Of a stretch of DNA of 64,000 nt, positions 31,141 to 43,790 are shown piece after piece. Made by a program: the position numbers and the translations under genes. Each line of letters begins with the position of its first letter. The stretch's first letter is position 1. This stretch comes from Cryoendolithus antarcticus (taxonomy: Eukaryota > Ascomycota > Dothideomycetes > Cladosporiales > Cladosporiaceae), in contig NAJO01000009.1 of assembly GCA_002077065.1 (NCBI GenBank), positions 62,001-126,000 on the forward strand, in the 5' to 3' direction. The notes beneath the pieces are model-generated. The model was not told where the DNA came from, did no database searches, and worked only from the letters and a program-made list of their open reading frames with translations.

Positions 31141-33408
31141 TCAATCTTCTTCGGCATCAGCTTCAGCGCCATAAGTATCCGCGATCCACTGGCAGTAGAT
31201 CTCCCAGTCGGCGCGGAGGATCTGAAGTCCTCGTGCTACCTCATTCTCATTCAGACAAGCATGCTCAAGACTCCATTCGGCGAGCTGCTTCCAGCCGTGC
31301 AAAGTCATGCGCGGATCACCGACCATAACCTGGTAGAATTCGTGAGATATCGAGGATCTGTCGGCACTGTTCAGCTATCACGATTTGTCTAATATGGTGT
31401 AAGGAAATGATAAGACTTACCTAAACAACGCAGGGTTATCTGCGTTCAGCGTGCAGTGCAGACCAGCTGCCAGCAGCGCCGGATATGGGTGCTCTCGTGC
31501 GTTGCCGCACAGCCCGAGCAACTCATTCGAGATGGGACAGAGCTCGAGGGCGATGTTCGCCTTCTTATACTTCTCTATGAGTAATGGGTGCTTGACGAGT
31601 GCATAGCCATGGCCAATGCGCTTTGCACCTAGTAGTAGCGAGTCGTAGAGATTGCTATTCTTGGGATCGTTGGACCCACCAGTGTCGAGCAACGTCTCAC
31701 CGGCATGAAACATGAACGGGATATCGAGCTCTAGCTGCTTGCAAGTCTTCTTGAATGCAACAAGTAGATCGGCGTAGAAGCTGACGTTGTTCGGACGATC
31801 TTCAGCACCTACGAGGTCAAAGCCTGGGAGATGTCAGCGATGCCAATATATGCAGAGGTATGAGACCACTCACCGCATATCAGCTTCTGCTCTCTGAATT
31901 GCAGCGCCAGCTTAATGCAATCTTGCAATTCCAGCTTCATCCGCTCTCTCGGTATACTTCGAGGTGTACAGTAGATGATCTTCATGCCAAAAGGGAATTG
32001 ATCAAGTTTGCCAGCAGATTTCAGTTGCACCTGCTTCTCTCTGATGACCTCCAGGATGATGTGCATCTGCGCTTTATGGTCCAGATAGCCCAGCCCGTCA
32101 TCTGTTGGAATCGTCTTGTCCAGCATCATTGGCCGGAGCTCGGCGTACATGACCCGATGACGGACCATGCGATCAATGGCCATGCCAATGTACTTACGGT
32201 AGACACTCGCGTAGTTAACTAGGCCCTTGAATGCTCGAGTACCTTGATTGAAGCACGCCCACATCTCATTGTGAGTTTGCGCTTTCTTGTACTTCAAATC
32301 CTCCGTGATTACCACTTTGTTACGCGCCCATCGTTCGGGCGGAATCAGCTTGTCTTCATACTCGGCTGGGGCTACTGCGTTGGGGAATTTGCGCTGAAAC
32401 TCGTCCATGAAGTCGTGCCATAGCATCCATGCGCTTGAAGGAGCTTGCTTGAAATCGGGATTGTATGCACTTTGAAAGACATTGCCAACTCCAGTACCTT
32501 TGGGAAGTACATTAAAGGTGATCTCGCAGTCTTCTAGCGCGTCCTGGCTGACCAAAGCGCACGTTGAACGGATGTATAGCGTTTCTGGCACTGTGCGAGC
32601 AATAGGAAAGAGGTATCTGGGCGGTAGTTCGGAATTGAAGTGGAGGTGAAGATGAGCGCCCTTCGGAGCTCTCTTTGCGATTTCGTAGACTTTGCTGCGC
32701 TTGATGCTAGCGTAGTTCTTCAAGTATCTGCCGCCAAGATCGCGAGTCCGTGGTCCAGGCACGGCTTCTCCGGGCAAATTCCCAAAGATTTGAGGGTCAT
32801 TGCGTTCCTTCTCGCGGATCTTGCGAAGCACAGTAGCTGCTCTCCGTTGCAGCGGCGAAGCGCGATCTCGAATATTGGCATCCCAAGACCCTCGACCTTC
32901 ATCCGTAAGTAGCTGATCCCGCTGATGCCGATAGTTTTCGTTATGTCCAGTCTCGAGAATGGACTGCGCAAGACTTTCCCGGGCTTGCGCGCCAAGATCT
33001 GGAGAACCGTTCGCCTGCATGCTCACTGCAGTCGACTGTATCGAGAAGGGTAGAGGATTTGATGATTTGACGGGCTTCGTGGACTTTCTTGATACCGATC
33101 TCTTGTTGACTTTCACGAGGGATGATTCGTCTGGAAGCAATGAATCGACACGCTTCTGATTGCTTTCGCCGTCACGGCCGTCTACGTCGGCCCGCCTCTT
33201 TCTAAGCTGTTGATGTGTCAGCGGTCAATGAATGCTTGCTCCTATATTTGCCACACGCGAGCTTGTTTAACACGTTCTCGCTCGTAAATGTTCCACTCAC
33301 CCTGCGCAGCATGGCCGTCCGACAACGATCGGAAGGCGAGATTGGAGCCGTGCAAAGTTGCCACTCTTCAGCATTTCGAAAGGTGACGATCTGGAGCTGC
33401 TTCGACAT
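31141..33408 (-). CDS. ADGF/CECR1-type adenosine deaminase-like protein
   Basis: This is an amidohydrolase-fold zinc enzyme related to adenosine deaminase growth factor, which converts adenosine to inosine. There are four exons: 33301-33408 (MSKQLQIVTF start), 31874-33206, 31421-31823 and 31141-31366, with introns of 94, 50 and 54 nt, giving 689 residues. An apparent start at 33140 is a TTG, so the upstream ATG exon is needed. Zinc-site and catalytic motifs are all visible: KGAHLHLHFNSE (HxH), FMFHAGETLLDTGGS (His and Glu), RIGHGYAL (His), LELCPISNELLG, and LNADNPALF (Asp). The N-terminal 150 residues are a basic, probably disordered extension without a signal peptide, unlike secreted animal ADGFs, so a cytosolic enzyme is inferred. 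Intact. Confidence 0.9.
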
Positions 33409-34406
33409 GGTCAGTGAATAACGAGCGACTGGCGATAACGATTGTGCTTTGTGCGACCACAAATGTAGGGCTTCGATGCGACTGGCTATGTACCTTGGTC
33501 AAGGAGGCTTGGAAGGCTGAGTATCGATGGTCACAATGGACTGTGAGTCTTCCTGAAGCCCTCTGCGGCCACTGTGAGCTCCACTCGATGCCAGAGTGTA
33601 AGCCGGAGCCGCAATGCCGTCGCCGAGTTGACTGTAGGCGCGCGGGTCACTCAAGCAAGACCAGGCAACATACTGGAGGCAGTGCAGTGCTTGATAAAGT
33701 GTAAGGGAGTATCCAATGGCCTAGCTCACAGAAATTCTAAGCTGGTGAGCACAAGGTCCGATCGAGTGATTGCTGCGCCTCCACGGCTCACAGCCGTATT
33801 GGCACTACCAGAGACAGCGGAGAAGTTGCTGTGGGTTGCCCCGCTGTCGATTGTGGTCCGCTGGCATTACCCTCTGAACGATGGAAGCATGATGCGACGA
33901 CCTCTTCGCAATGCTAGGCTGACTGATTCGTGCCGAGCGCAAGTTGTCAACGCCGTCTCGGAGCTGTACTGCGACGTCGAGAGGTGCGGCCTGACCCGTG
34001 AGGCGGAGTTGATGCAAGGGTGCCTGATTGCCTGATACCACATCAAACTGCCTGAGTCGGTGATGGCACCGTCATAAAGCTTCTCCAAGTCATCGTTACA
34101 CTTCAAATGCACCATTCCAGGCACTCCAACCGTTACCAAACACCGTAAGCAACTTCTTGCCTGGCGCACAGGAATGGAACCTCAGGCACATGCGCGACCT
34201 GACAACGCATGAGCGCTACGCTCCGGTGTGCGACCCTAAGTGGCTGAGCTTGCAGATGGTGCCGCGAGGAGGTAGACCGTATTAAAAGAGCCTCAATCTC
34301 CACTTGTACATAATACGACTGTGTCCCCAGAGTATACACCGGGTATGAAGTCCTCATTACCAGCAGGCTATCAGCACCTTAAGTAAAGCATATCACTACC
34401 GCCAAC
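33409..34406. other. Divergent intergenic region
   Basis: This 1 kb holds the promoters of the deaminase-like gene (-) and the membrane-protein gene (+). A 153-codon frame at 33574-34035 is present but has no domain, odd composition and no supporting context, so I do not call it. Confidence 0.5.
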
Positions 34407-35762
34407 ATGAGCGGCGGTTCCAACAATGCAACGATCGCCATACCCGGGCCCGACTGGCACATGATGTGGACCTACGAGTTCGGCGACTTCCAACTGGACA
34501 TAGTCGGATTCCTCGCCGTGCTGGGAGAAGGTTCCATCTTGTCCGTCGCTCAGGTCTCTGCCTTATCCCGTCTCTTCTACATTCCTCGACTGCTGCCAGC
34601 TCCCCAAGCGCTGCTTCGACCCACCAGACCGAATACACTTCCACCGACGGATGCAAGTGTCACCGCCGTGTCTAGTGGAAACTACAAAGACCACCTGCAC
34701 CATGTGGCTCACGTCCTCTTGTCCATGGACAGCGGCGAGGATGAGCCAGCCTTCACGGTCCGATGCGTTTCGGTGCGGAAAGTCAGACAGCCTCCCAAAG
34801 GCCCAACACGCATGGATACATGGCTCAGAGGCTCGCCCACGCGAGATCAGACCTCCAAGTCGCCCGAGTACGAGACCTCACCCGTGGTGAAGTCCACCGC
34901 CGCCGGACCGCTTACATACGTCACACTCCTCGGCGCCCTCCTCTCCCTATCCCTCTTCATCATCAGCATAGTCCTCGGCGATGGTATGTCCCTCCTCGCC
35001 ACAATCCTCCTCTCCTTCCTCTCAACCCTTGTCGGCTTCAGCAATAAATGGACGCTCGAACTCCCCAAACGCCCGCAAGGCTCCGAGAAAGAGGAAGGCG
35101 ACGTCGTAATCCGCTACCCCAACGGCTCCTACCTAATCGTCAAATGCGACGAAGACGTTGCCCGCGAACTCTTCTTCGCCCCAGAAGAAATCCACTACGA
35201 GATCTCGAGCGCCACAATCTACCGCCTGATCTCCCTCCTCGGCACCCTAATGCTCATGCTCGGCATCGTCTTCCTCGCAAACGCAAAGCTACAGCTCCAA
35301 TTCTGCTGGGCCGGCGCGTACATAATTCTCAACGCCGCGCACTGGGCTGCGGCCGCGGTGCCGCAACGCATGCACTGGGACCTCTCCTGCTACTCGGTAA
35401 CCGAACACGGCGTCGAGGAGGGACCGCGAAACGAGAACTTCACAGAAGCACTATGGAAAGCTATCCTCTTCACACGGAGCACGGCCTGGGTGAGGATTGG
35501 CAAGAGTGCGGCACCGCACACGGAGCACTGGAACACGTGGCTTGAGCAGGCGCAGAAAGAGGCGCGGAGTCTGGGGATACAGAAGGGCAATGCGACGAGT
35601 ACCCTGTGGCCGCCTAGTGGGAAGATGTACATGGTGCCTGATCCCAAAAGGGAGACGAGCTGGAGGCCAAGGGCGGCGTTCAGGAAGATCAGTCAGGGGA
35701 AATTGATGACGCTGGCGGAGGTGCATATGGGTGAGAATGTGGGGGCGGAGCAACAGGTGTGA
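34407..35762 (+). CDS. Multispan membrane protein of unknown function
   Basis: A single-exon frame of 451 residues, not assigned to a known family. It has a soluble N-terminus (to about residue 165), then two hydrophobic spans (LTYVTLLGALLSLSLFIISI and the adjacent LLATILLSFLSTLVGF), a soluble loop (VVIRYPNGSYLIVKCDEDVA), two more spans (YRLISLLGTLMLMLGIVFLA and FCWAGAYIILNAAHWAAAAV), and a soluble C-terminal tail with LWKAILFTRSTAWVRIG. This 2+2 span layout with a conserved-looking loop resembles fungal membrane proteins annotated only as hypothetical. A cryptic GT at about 34552 could mark an intron in the N-terminus, but the frame is open without it. No neighbour suggests a role. Confidence 0.75.
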   Translation: MSGGSNNATIAIPGPDWHMMWTYEFGDFQLDIVGFLAVLGEGSILSVAQVSALSRLFYIPRLLPAPQALLRPTRPNTLPPTDASVTAVSSGNYKDHLHHVAHVLLSMDSGEDEPAFTVRCVSVRKVRQPPKGPTRMDTWLRGSPTRDQTSKSPEYETSPVVKSTAAGPLTYVTLLGALLSLSLFIISIVLGDGMSLLATILLSFLSTLVGFSNKWTLELPKRPQGSEKEEGDVVIRYPNGSYLIVKCDEDVARELFFAPEEIHYEISSATIYRLISLLGTLMLMLGIVFLANAKLQLQFCWAGAYIILNAAHWAAAAVPQRMHWDLSCYSVTEHGVEEGPRNENFTEALWKAILFTRSTAWVRIGKSAAPHTEHWNTWLEQAQKEARSLGIQKGNATSTLWPPSGKMYMVPDPKRETSWRPRAAFRKISQGKLMTLAEVHMGENVGAEQQV

Positions 35763-36107
35763 AGACTTTTGCTACGTGAGAGGGATCTGGTGACATCTAA
35801 GGAGGGAATTTGCGGTGCATAGCGTTGATCTTTGGAGATTGTAGCGTTCTAGCGGGCATCGGGAGATCGCTCCACGAAGATACGAAATATACCAATTTAC
35901 ACTGCGAGAATCCTACCATGGCCCCCTGAGATGTCGCTCGGAATTGACACAACATGCTACTGGTGACTGGGGCATCGTTGTGCCTCAACATGGAAATTTT
36001 GCCTTCGGGCTGTGCTGTATGCTGACAGCTCTCAGATCCGCCGCCTGCTGGTGTGCCTGAGGATCGCAACTGTTTATCAATGACAGCCTCCTCGGCACTC
36101 AATTCCG
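35763..36107. other. Convergent intergenic region
   Basis: About 345 nt lie between the membrane-protein gene (+) and the sulfoxide-reductase gene (-). Nothing is recognised. Confidence 0.5.
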
Positions 36108-36808
36108 TCACCAGTCGCATGCCTCAGCCAGCAAGGCGGCGAATTCCTCAAGATACCGCTGGTCTATGGCATCGAAGCCTGACTGGACTGCGCAGTCGAT
36201 GTCAATGATACCAACGACCTTGTCGCCTTGCAGTATCGGCACAACGATCTCGCTCCTCGATTCGCTGTCACAAGCGATGTGGCCTGGGAAGGCTTCGACA
36301 TCCGGCACCAACTGGGTCTCTCCTGATGCTGCTGCGGCACCGCATACGCCCCGACCGAAGGCTATGGTTTGGCATGCGACCTGACGCGGTGTCAATGGAA
36401 GGCTGAGTAAAGCAATGAAGGAAGGAAAGCATACCTTGCCGTGAAAGGGTCCAAGTATCAACTGGCTAGGTTTCTTCGGGTCCAGGACATAGAAGCCAGC
36501 CCAGTTCACTTCATTGCTTGGGCTGGGTAAAGCACGGAGGGCATGCCATAGGAGACTGGCAGCATTGGCGGTGTTGCTTAAGAAATCTTAGGAAACAGAT
36601 AGGAGGAGAAGGGTCGAGTACTTATAGAATACTTACCAAACCTACGCTACGTCTCAGCAGTGAGCAGCATGGCGAGACTCGAACAAGATACCCAGTTTCT
36701 TTGATCTTCGAACAATGTTTTTGCTTGCTCGATCACTTGTACATATGCATCTTCCTTCGAGACGCCCTCGGCAAAATTCGAGGAGTCTGCATGAACCTGC
36801 ATATACAT
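36108..36808 (-). CDS. Free methionine-R-sulfoxide reductase (GAF domain) with a 5-nt micro-exon
   Basis: This homolog of yeast YKL069W reduces free methionine-R-sulfoxide with thioredoxin. There are four exons: 36692-36808, a 5-nt micro-exon GTTTG at 36637-36641, 36435-36576 and 36108-36380; introns are 50, 60 and 54 nt, giving 178 residues, the normal length. Exon 1 ends in RNW and exon 3 begins in NTANAASLLWHAL. Family members read NWVCN at this point (recalled yeast sequence), and the micro-exon supplies exactly V and the first two bases of C in phase. GAF-domain motifs follow: NWAGFYVLDP, LILGPFHGKVACQTI, FGRGVCGAAAASGETQLVPD, the catalytic-type Cys in HIACDSESRSEIVVPI, and IDIDCAVQSGFD. 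ATG at 36808 or 36802 are both possible starts. Without the micro-exon the frame cannot be kept. Confidence 0.88.
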
Positions 36809-37139
36809 GGCTTAGCGAGAGTGAAGAGAGATGCCCTCAACCCGATTGACCGACCATGTTCACAAGCCGGACTCGACACTGTTGATTACTCGATGTTTCT
36901 CGAGTCCTGCCACCTCCAAGATGACTTTCCGCCAGTGGGCGAAGAATTGTCGGAGGAAAATGTCGTGATCTCGTTCAATATCTTCGAGCTTAGTCACGAT
37001 ATGCCAAGCACATGCCTGCCCATTCCCGGTGCCCCGACCTCGCTGCCACCCGCCAGTGAAGCATCACCACCTATGACTGCTACCTGAGAGGTAGATCTCT
37101 CCACCCCTTTATATTCTCTCCTAGTGTGAGATCCATGCA
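36809..37139. promoter_or_regulatory. Divergent promoter region (sulfoxide reductase / mS38)
   Basis: The 331-nt gap between two divergently transcribed genes presumably carries both promoters. No clear motif was identified. Confidence 0.35.
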
Positions 37140-38492
37140 ATGTTCTCGACAAAGCTGCAACGCGCAGTACAGCATGTCTCACCAACACCAACCCCAGCGC
37201 TAACCGCCCACCGCTCCGCCTCCCAATGCCTGACCTCCACCTCGACACGCCGAGTACACCAGCGGCGACATAGCAGTAGCAAGGCCAGCTGTCCACCAGA
37301 GAGCAACAATGGCAAGCCAGCACCGGCCGTGAGCGCCACCGAGGCTGCAGAGGACGACGCAACGTCCGAGTCTCCACCCACGCCTAGACGGATACCCCGG
37401 TCAAGGGCCCGGAGAGCATCAACACTACTGCAAGATGGTTCGGCGGCATTTGCGAACCTGACGGCGAAGCAGCAGGCGAAGGCAGAGGAGCTTGCACGGG
37501 ACGCACAGAGGAAAGGTCCGCCTTCTACTGTCGCACAGAGGCGGACAGCAGCGAAGCCTACACAAGCACAAGAAGAGCCATTTGCACATCTCCCTCGAGT
37601 GGATAACATCGATCAAAGCGAGAACGGGAAGAAAGACTTCCTTCTGTCCTCCTTCTTCAGCCTCTACCGCCCGCTCAACATCAGTAAACCCGTTCCTCTA
37701 CCAACCACAGACGAAGCATGGGCGACAGTCTTCGAGTCAGCGCCTCAAGATCCATGGGCGAATGGCAACTCGGCCAAGCGGATGCCGGAAGACGAGATCA
37801 TTGCCCCGGAAGCGACGCTTCGCCTCTTGCGAATCAACACTGCAGCAGCGCAAGGCACAGACCTGCAGTGGGAAGTCCTGCAAGAAAGTTCCAGCAACCC
37901 TGACAGCGCTAGACATCTCGACTCGCCTCCACAAAGCCCGTCATCCGCAAACTTCGACGACTTGGTTGCGCACTTTCGCCCCTTCCACCCACCTCCACCT
38001 CCGCAACCTATACCCTCAACACCTGCTACCTTGAAGAAATCCCGCTCAGCCGCTCGCGCAGCCAAAGCATCCCAGCCACGAAGACCGAAGATCTTCCGCA
38101 CTACCCTTGACGTGACCGAGACAAAATCGGCCGATGGACAGCTAAGCTACACAGTGACGCACACCCCTCTCCTCCCCGTCTCCTCCCACACAGCCGCACA
38201 ATCACCGCCAGCATTCTACACGCCTTCAGCGTCATTCCTGCAGCGTCCTAACACGTTGACGTACGTTCAACGGCTGCGCACAAAACAGAGGGACTCATCA
38301 CAGTTGATCGCCGTGGCGAGACGAGATGCCAACCCACTGAGGGCTGTGAGGAAGGCTCCAGGCGTTGGGAGGCGAGTGCAGATGCGATTGATCAGCGTGA
38401 AGAGGCAGCGGAAGCTGAAGATGAAGAAGCACAAGTATAAGAAGTTGATGAAGCGGACGAGGAATTTGAGGAGGCGATTAGAGAGGGCTTAG
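37140..38492 (+). CDS. Mitochondrial small-subunit ribosomal protein mS38 (Cox24/AURKAIP1 domain)
   Basis: This is a component of the mitochondrial ribosomal small subunit; yeast Cox24 is needed for COX1 mRNA processing and translation. A single exon of 450 residues. The N-terminus (MFSTKLQRAVQHVS, Ser/Arg/Ala-rich, no acidic residues for 50 positions) looks like a mitochondrial presequence. Most of the protein is low-complexity linker. The last 45 residues carry the diagnostic very basic domain (VQMRLISVKRQRKLKMKKHK, then KYKKLMKRTRNLRRRLER). The long linker is typical of Pezizomycotina. It lies in a block with other mitochondrial genes (phb1, qcr8). Confidence 0.9.
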   Translation: MFSTKLQRAVQHVSPTPTPALTAHRSASQCLTSTSTRRVHQRRHSSSKASCPPESNNGKPAPAVSATEAAEDDATSESPPTPRRIPRSRARRASTLLQDGSAAFANLTAKQQAKAEELARDAQRKGPPSTVAQRRTAAKPTQAQEEPFAHLPRVDNIDQSENGKKDFLLSSFFSLYRPLNISKPVPLPTTDEAWATVFESAPQDPWANGNSAKRMPEDEIIAPEATLRLLRINTAAAQGTDLQWEVLQESSSNPDSARHLDSPPQSPSSANFDDLVAHFRPFHPPPPPQPIPSTPATLKKSRSAARAAKASQPRRPKIFRTTLDVTETKSADGQLSYTVTHTPLLPVSSHTAAQSPPAFYTPSASFLQRPNTLTYVQRLRTKQRDSSQLIAVARRDANPLRAVRKAPGVGRRVQMRLISVKRQRKLKMKKHKYKKLMKRTRNLRRRLERA

Positions 38493-38696
38493 TCTAGCAT
38501 CGAGATGAGGGCGGGCGGCTGCTTTTCGACAAACTCAGGTCTTTGCATGGCATGGCGTTCTACGAGCTGATGGAGCGTCGATGCATTTCGCAATTTGCAT
38601 TGAGCTTAGATTTACAACATTGTCTACAGCAATGATTCTCTCTTCCCATGTTTTACCGTCCCGTGCGCCATGCCTTCCCATGCTTTACATCATCCC

Positions 38697-39602
38697 CTAC
38701 GACCTCAGTCCAAGCAAGAAGCTCCCGCCCTGACCTCCCTGCCCACCTCCGCCACTGCCTCCCGGCAGATACGTAACATTGGGGTTGTTCGACAGCATCT
38801 GCGCAACCTCCTTCTGCGTCTCAATCCTTCGAATCTGCACCAACCCATCTCCACTCTTCGCCACAGCCCTCGAGATTACATCCGCCGCCTCGCTCTCCCC
38901 CTCCGCACGAATAACATTCGCCTGCCGCTCCTGCTCCGCCTTCTCGACAATGAACCTCGCCCGCTCAGCCTCCTGCTGCGCGATCTGCTTCTCCTCTACA
39001 GCTTTCGTGAACTCGCGTCCGAAGGTCATGTGCGTTATGCTGACGTCTTCGAGGGCGATGTTGAATTCGGAAGCACGCTTGAGCAGGTCGGCGCGGATTC
39101 TGTTGCTGACCGCTTCACGTTGGGTGATGAGTTCTGCGGCGTCGAATTGCGCGACGATGGATTTCAGGACTTCGTTGCCGATTGAGGGGAGGACGCGCTC
39201 GTCGTAGTCTTGGCCGAGGTTCTACATATCTTGTCAGTACTTGAACTCCACGTTCAGAAGGATGACTGCGAGACTCACCTGGTATATCTTCGGCAACGCC
39301 GCCACCTCCGGCCTACTCAGCACTCTGAGCGTCAAGCTCACCATCTGCAAATCCTTGCTCCCCGTTGTCGTGCTGATATTCCGCGGCTTCGTCCGCACAT
39401 CGTAGACTATAGCCTTCTGCAGCCAGGGTACGAGGAAGTGCGTGCCTTCGTTCACGACTGTGTCCTTTACACCTGCCACGCGGTCGAAGATGACGGCGCG
39501 GGTGCCGCCTTTGACGTCGTAGATGCTGGCTTGGCCGAGGGTGAAGGCGGCGCCGATGGGGATGGCGTATTTGTAGAGGGAGGAGAGGGCTTGGGTTGCC
39601 AT
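38697..39602 (-). CDS. PHB1: Prohibitin-1 (Phb1)
   Basis: This subunit of the inner-membrane prohibitin ring scaffolds respiratory complexes and m-AAA protease. Exons 39279-39602 and 38697-39221, with a 57-nt intron (phase 0), give 282 residues. Visible features are the N-terminal anchor ([20 protein letters not shown]), the PHB/SPFH core ([59 protein letters not shown]) and the C-terminal coiled coil ([20 protein letters not shown]). The ATG at 39602 matches family starts; the frame upstream of it is not used. Its start lies 261 nt from that of qcr8, transcribed the other way. Confidence 0.96.
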
Positions 39603-39863
39603 GCTGGTGGTGTTGTTGGCGTTGGTGAGGTGGTGAATGGGTGGTGTATGGGCGATATGTCTACCACATGCAGCTGCTCGTCGATGATGTCTTGAGATGG
39701 AAGCTCTTGCCAAGACTTTGAACCTCCGGCTTCCGCCATGCGACGGACTGCACCTCACCCAAAGCAAGCATTGACGGTTGCATTCACTCTTCTCGCTCCA
39801 CCACAGCACTCCTACCTATCCTCCCACACCCTCAACTCAGCGCACACCACACATACAGCCACC
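39603..39863. promoter_or_regulatory. Bidirectional promoter region of phb1 and qcr8
   Basis: Only 261 nt separate the two start codons of these divergently transcribed mitochondrial inner-membrane genes, so they very probably share promoter elements. The qcr8-proximal half is pyrimidine-rich, as is common upstream of highly expressed fungal genes. Confidence 0.6.
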
Positions 39864-40391
39864 ATGCGCATCACCCAGATCCTCCGCTCCGCCGGCGGCG
39901 ACAAGAAGCCAGGAAGGCACGCCTCCTCTCTCTCCTCATATACCTACTTCCGCTAACACCGCTCACAGCTACATGGGCCCATGGGGTGCTCTTGGTCCGC
40001 CACTGATCTCCCCTATTCACCCTAGCACCTTACTCACAACAAGACCAGGCTCCCTCCCGCAGAAAGGCATCACCAGCTACGCGCTCGCACCCAACCGACA
40101 GAACCCCATGGCCGGCGCCATGAACGCGGCCGTCTTCAACACCTTCCGGAGGACGAGGCATCAGATTTTGTACTGGGGACTGCCGCTGTTGATTGGGTAT
40201 GAGACTATGCAGTGGGCTATCGAGAGGTGAGTGCGTCCAGAGAAGAGTATCAAGGCAATTCTGGAAGAGACTATCCTGGAAGAGATAAGACATGGAGTGC
40301 TGGGATGTGAGAAACCTGTGCTGACAGTGGATGTAGGAACGAGTTTTTGAACTCCAAGGAGGGCAGGGCGATGTACGAGGGACAGGACTAG
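39864..40391 (+). CDS. QCR8: Cytochrome bc1 complex subunit 8 (Qcr8) with a GC-AG intron
   Basis: This small subunit of respiratory complex III binds near cytochrome b and ubiquinone. There are three exons: 39864-39916, 39969-40226 and 40337-40391, giving 121 residues. The first intron (52 nt) begins GC rather than GT: there is no GT dinucleotide between the ATG and the acceptor, and a consensus CTAAC branch point lies 11 nt before the AG (39953-39957). Splicing gives MRITQILRSAGGDKKPGS-YMGPWGALG. Family motifs are KGITSYALAPNRQNPMAGAM, FRRTRHQILYWGLPLLIGYE and the C-terminal RNEFLNSKEGRAMYEGQD. One membrane segment lies near residues 80-98. Intron 2 is longer, at 110 nt. Intact. Confidence 0.93.
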
Positions 40392-40523
40392 ATCGGAGAG
40401 TGTGTTGACGCTACAGTCATGCGATGGGAGTTTGTGTACATACCGTTGAAGGGAAACAGATGACAACACCAGCTGTCGGAAAATTACTCATGTCTCTAAT
40501 CAGGATTCCTACGTTCTGGCATC

Positions 40524-43141
<2,618 letters not shown>

Positions 43142-43790
43142 TGCATATAGATACACCTACCGTGTGATGGCGTTCGAAGAAGCTCATCTCGGCGAGCGAA
43201 GTTTTATCTACTGTCACCCTCATATTGCGATTTGTGCCTACAAACGAGCGTGACAGTCACTAGATGCAGGTACAACCCTTCCATGATGGGTTTGAGGGCG
43301 AGGACGATGGCCGCAGAACGAAGCTACATGTAAATGTGATGAATCAAGCTGCCGAAGTTTAAGCTTTTCTCATCTCCCACGTTACCGAACTCGGCCATTC
43401 CATCATCCTTTCTATGCAAGTCTGCTGCACACGTTCAACTCGCGCGAGCCTTTGCCGACATCTTTCTGGTCGCGTTCGGGCCTATCAGAACTGGTAGCAT
43501 CGACATAGTACTCCGACATTGGTGCTACAAACCCTCCGATGCCTCCCCGGATCGAGGCGATACCTCCGCTTCTCCAAGTGTTCTGAACGCCGGACACAGT
43601 CAAAGAAGTCCAGCTGCGACAACATCGCAGTGTACCACGGCATTGGGATCAAGGTAAGCAAGCGCCTGAGATTCGTTATCAATTTCTCCCACACCACTGC
43701 ATCCAAGCTATGCTGTCATGAGCGTATTGGTGCGAACATAGGCGCGTGACTGACTTCTGCAGAAGCGAATGGTGTTTTGTCGTCCGACGA
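43142..43790. other. Divergent region between glucoamylase remnant and regulator gene
   Basis: About 0.65 kb that would have been the shared promoter of the glucoamylase and the Zn2Cys6 regulator. Short frames at 43412-43749 are not recognisable. Confidence 0.45.

Noticed and set aside
33140..33142. Start of the deaminase at 33140
   Set aside because: The codon is TTG, not ATG; an upstream exon with ATG at 33408 joins in phase.
33574..34035. 153-codon plus-strand frame in the divergent gap
   Set aside because: Composition and lack of domain fit chance; an antisense frame of similar length overlaps it.
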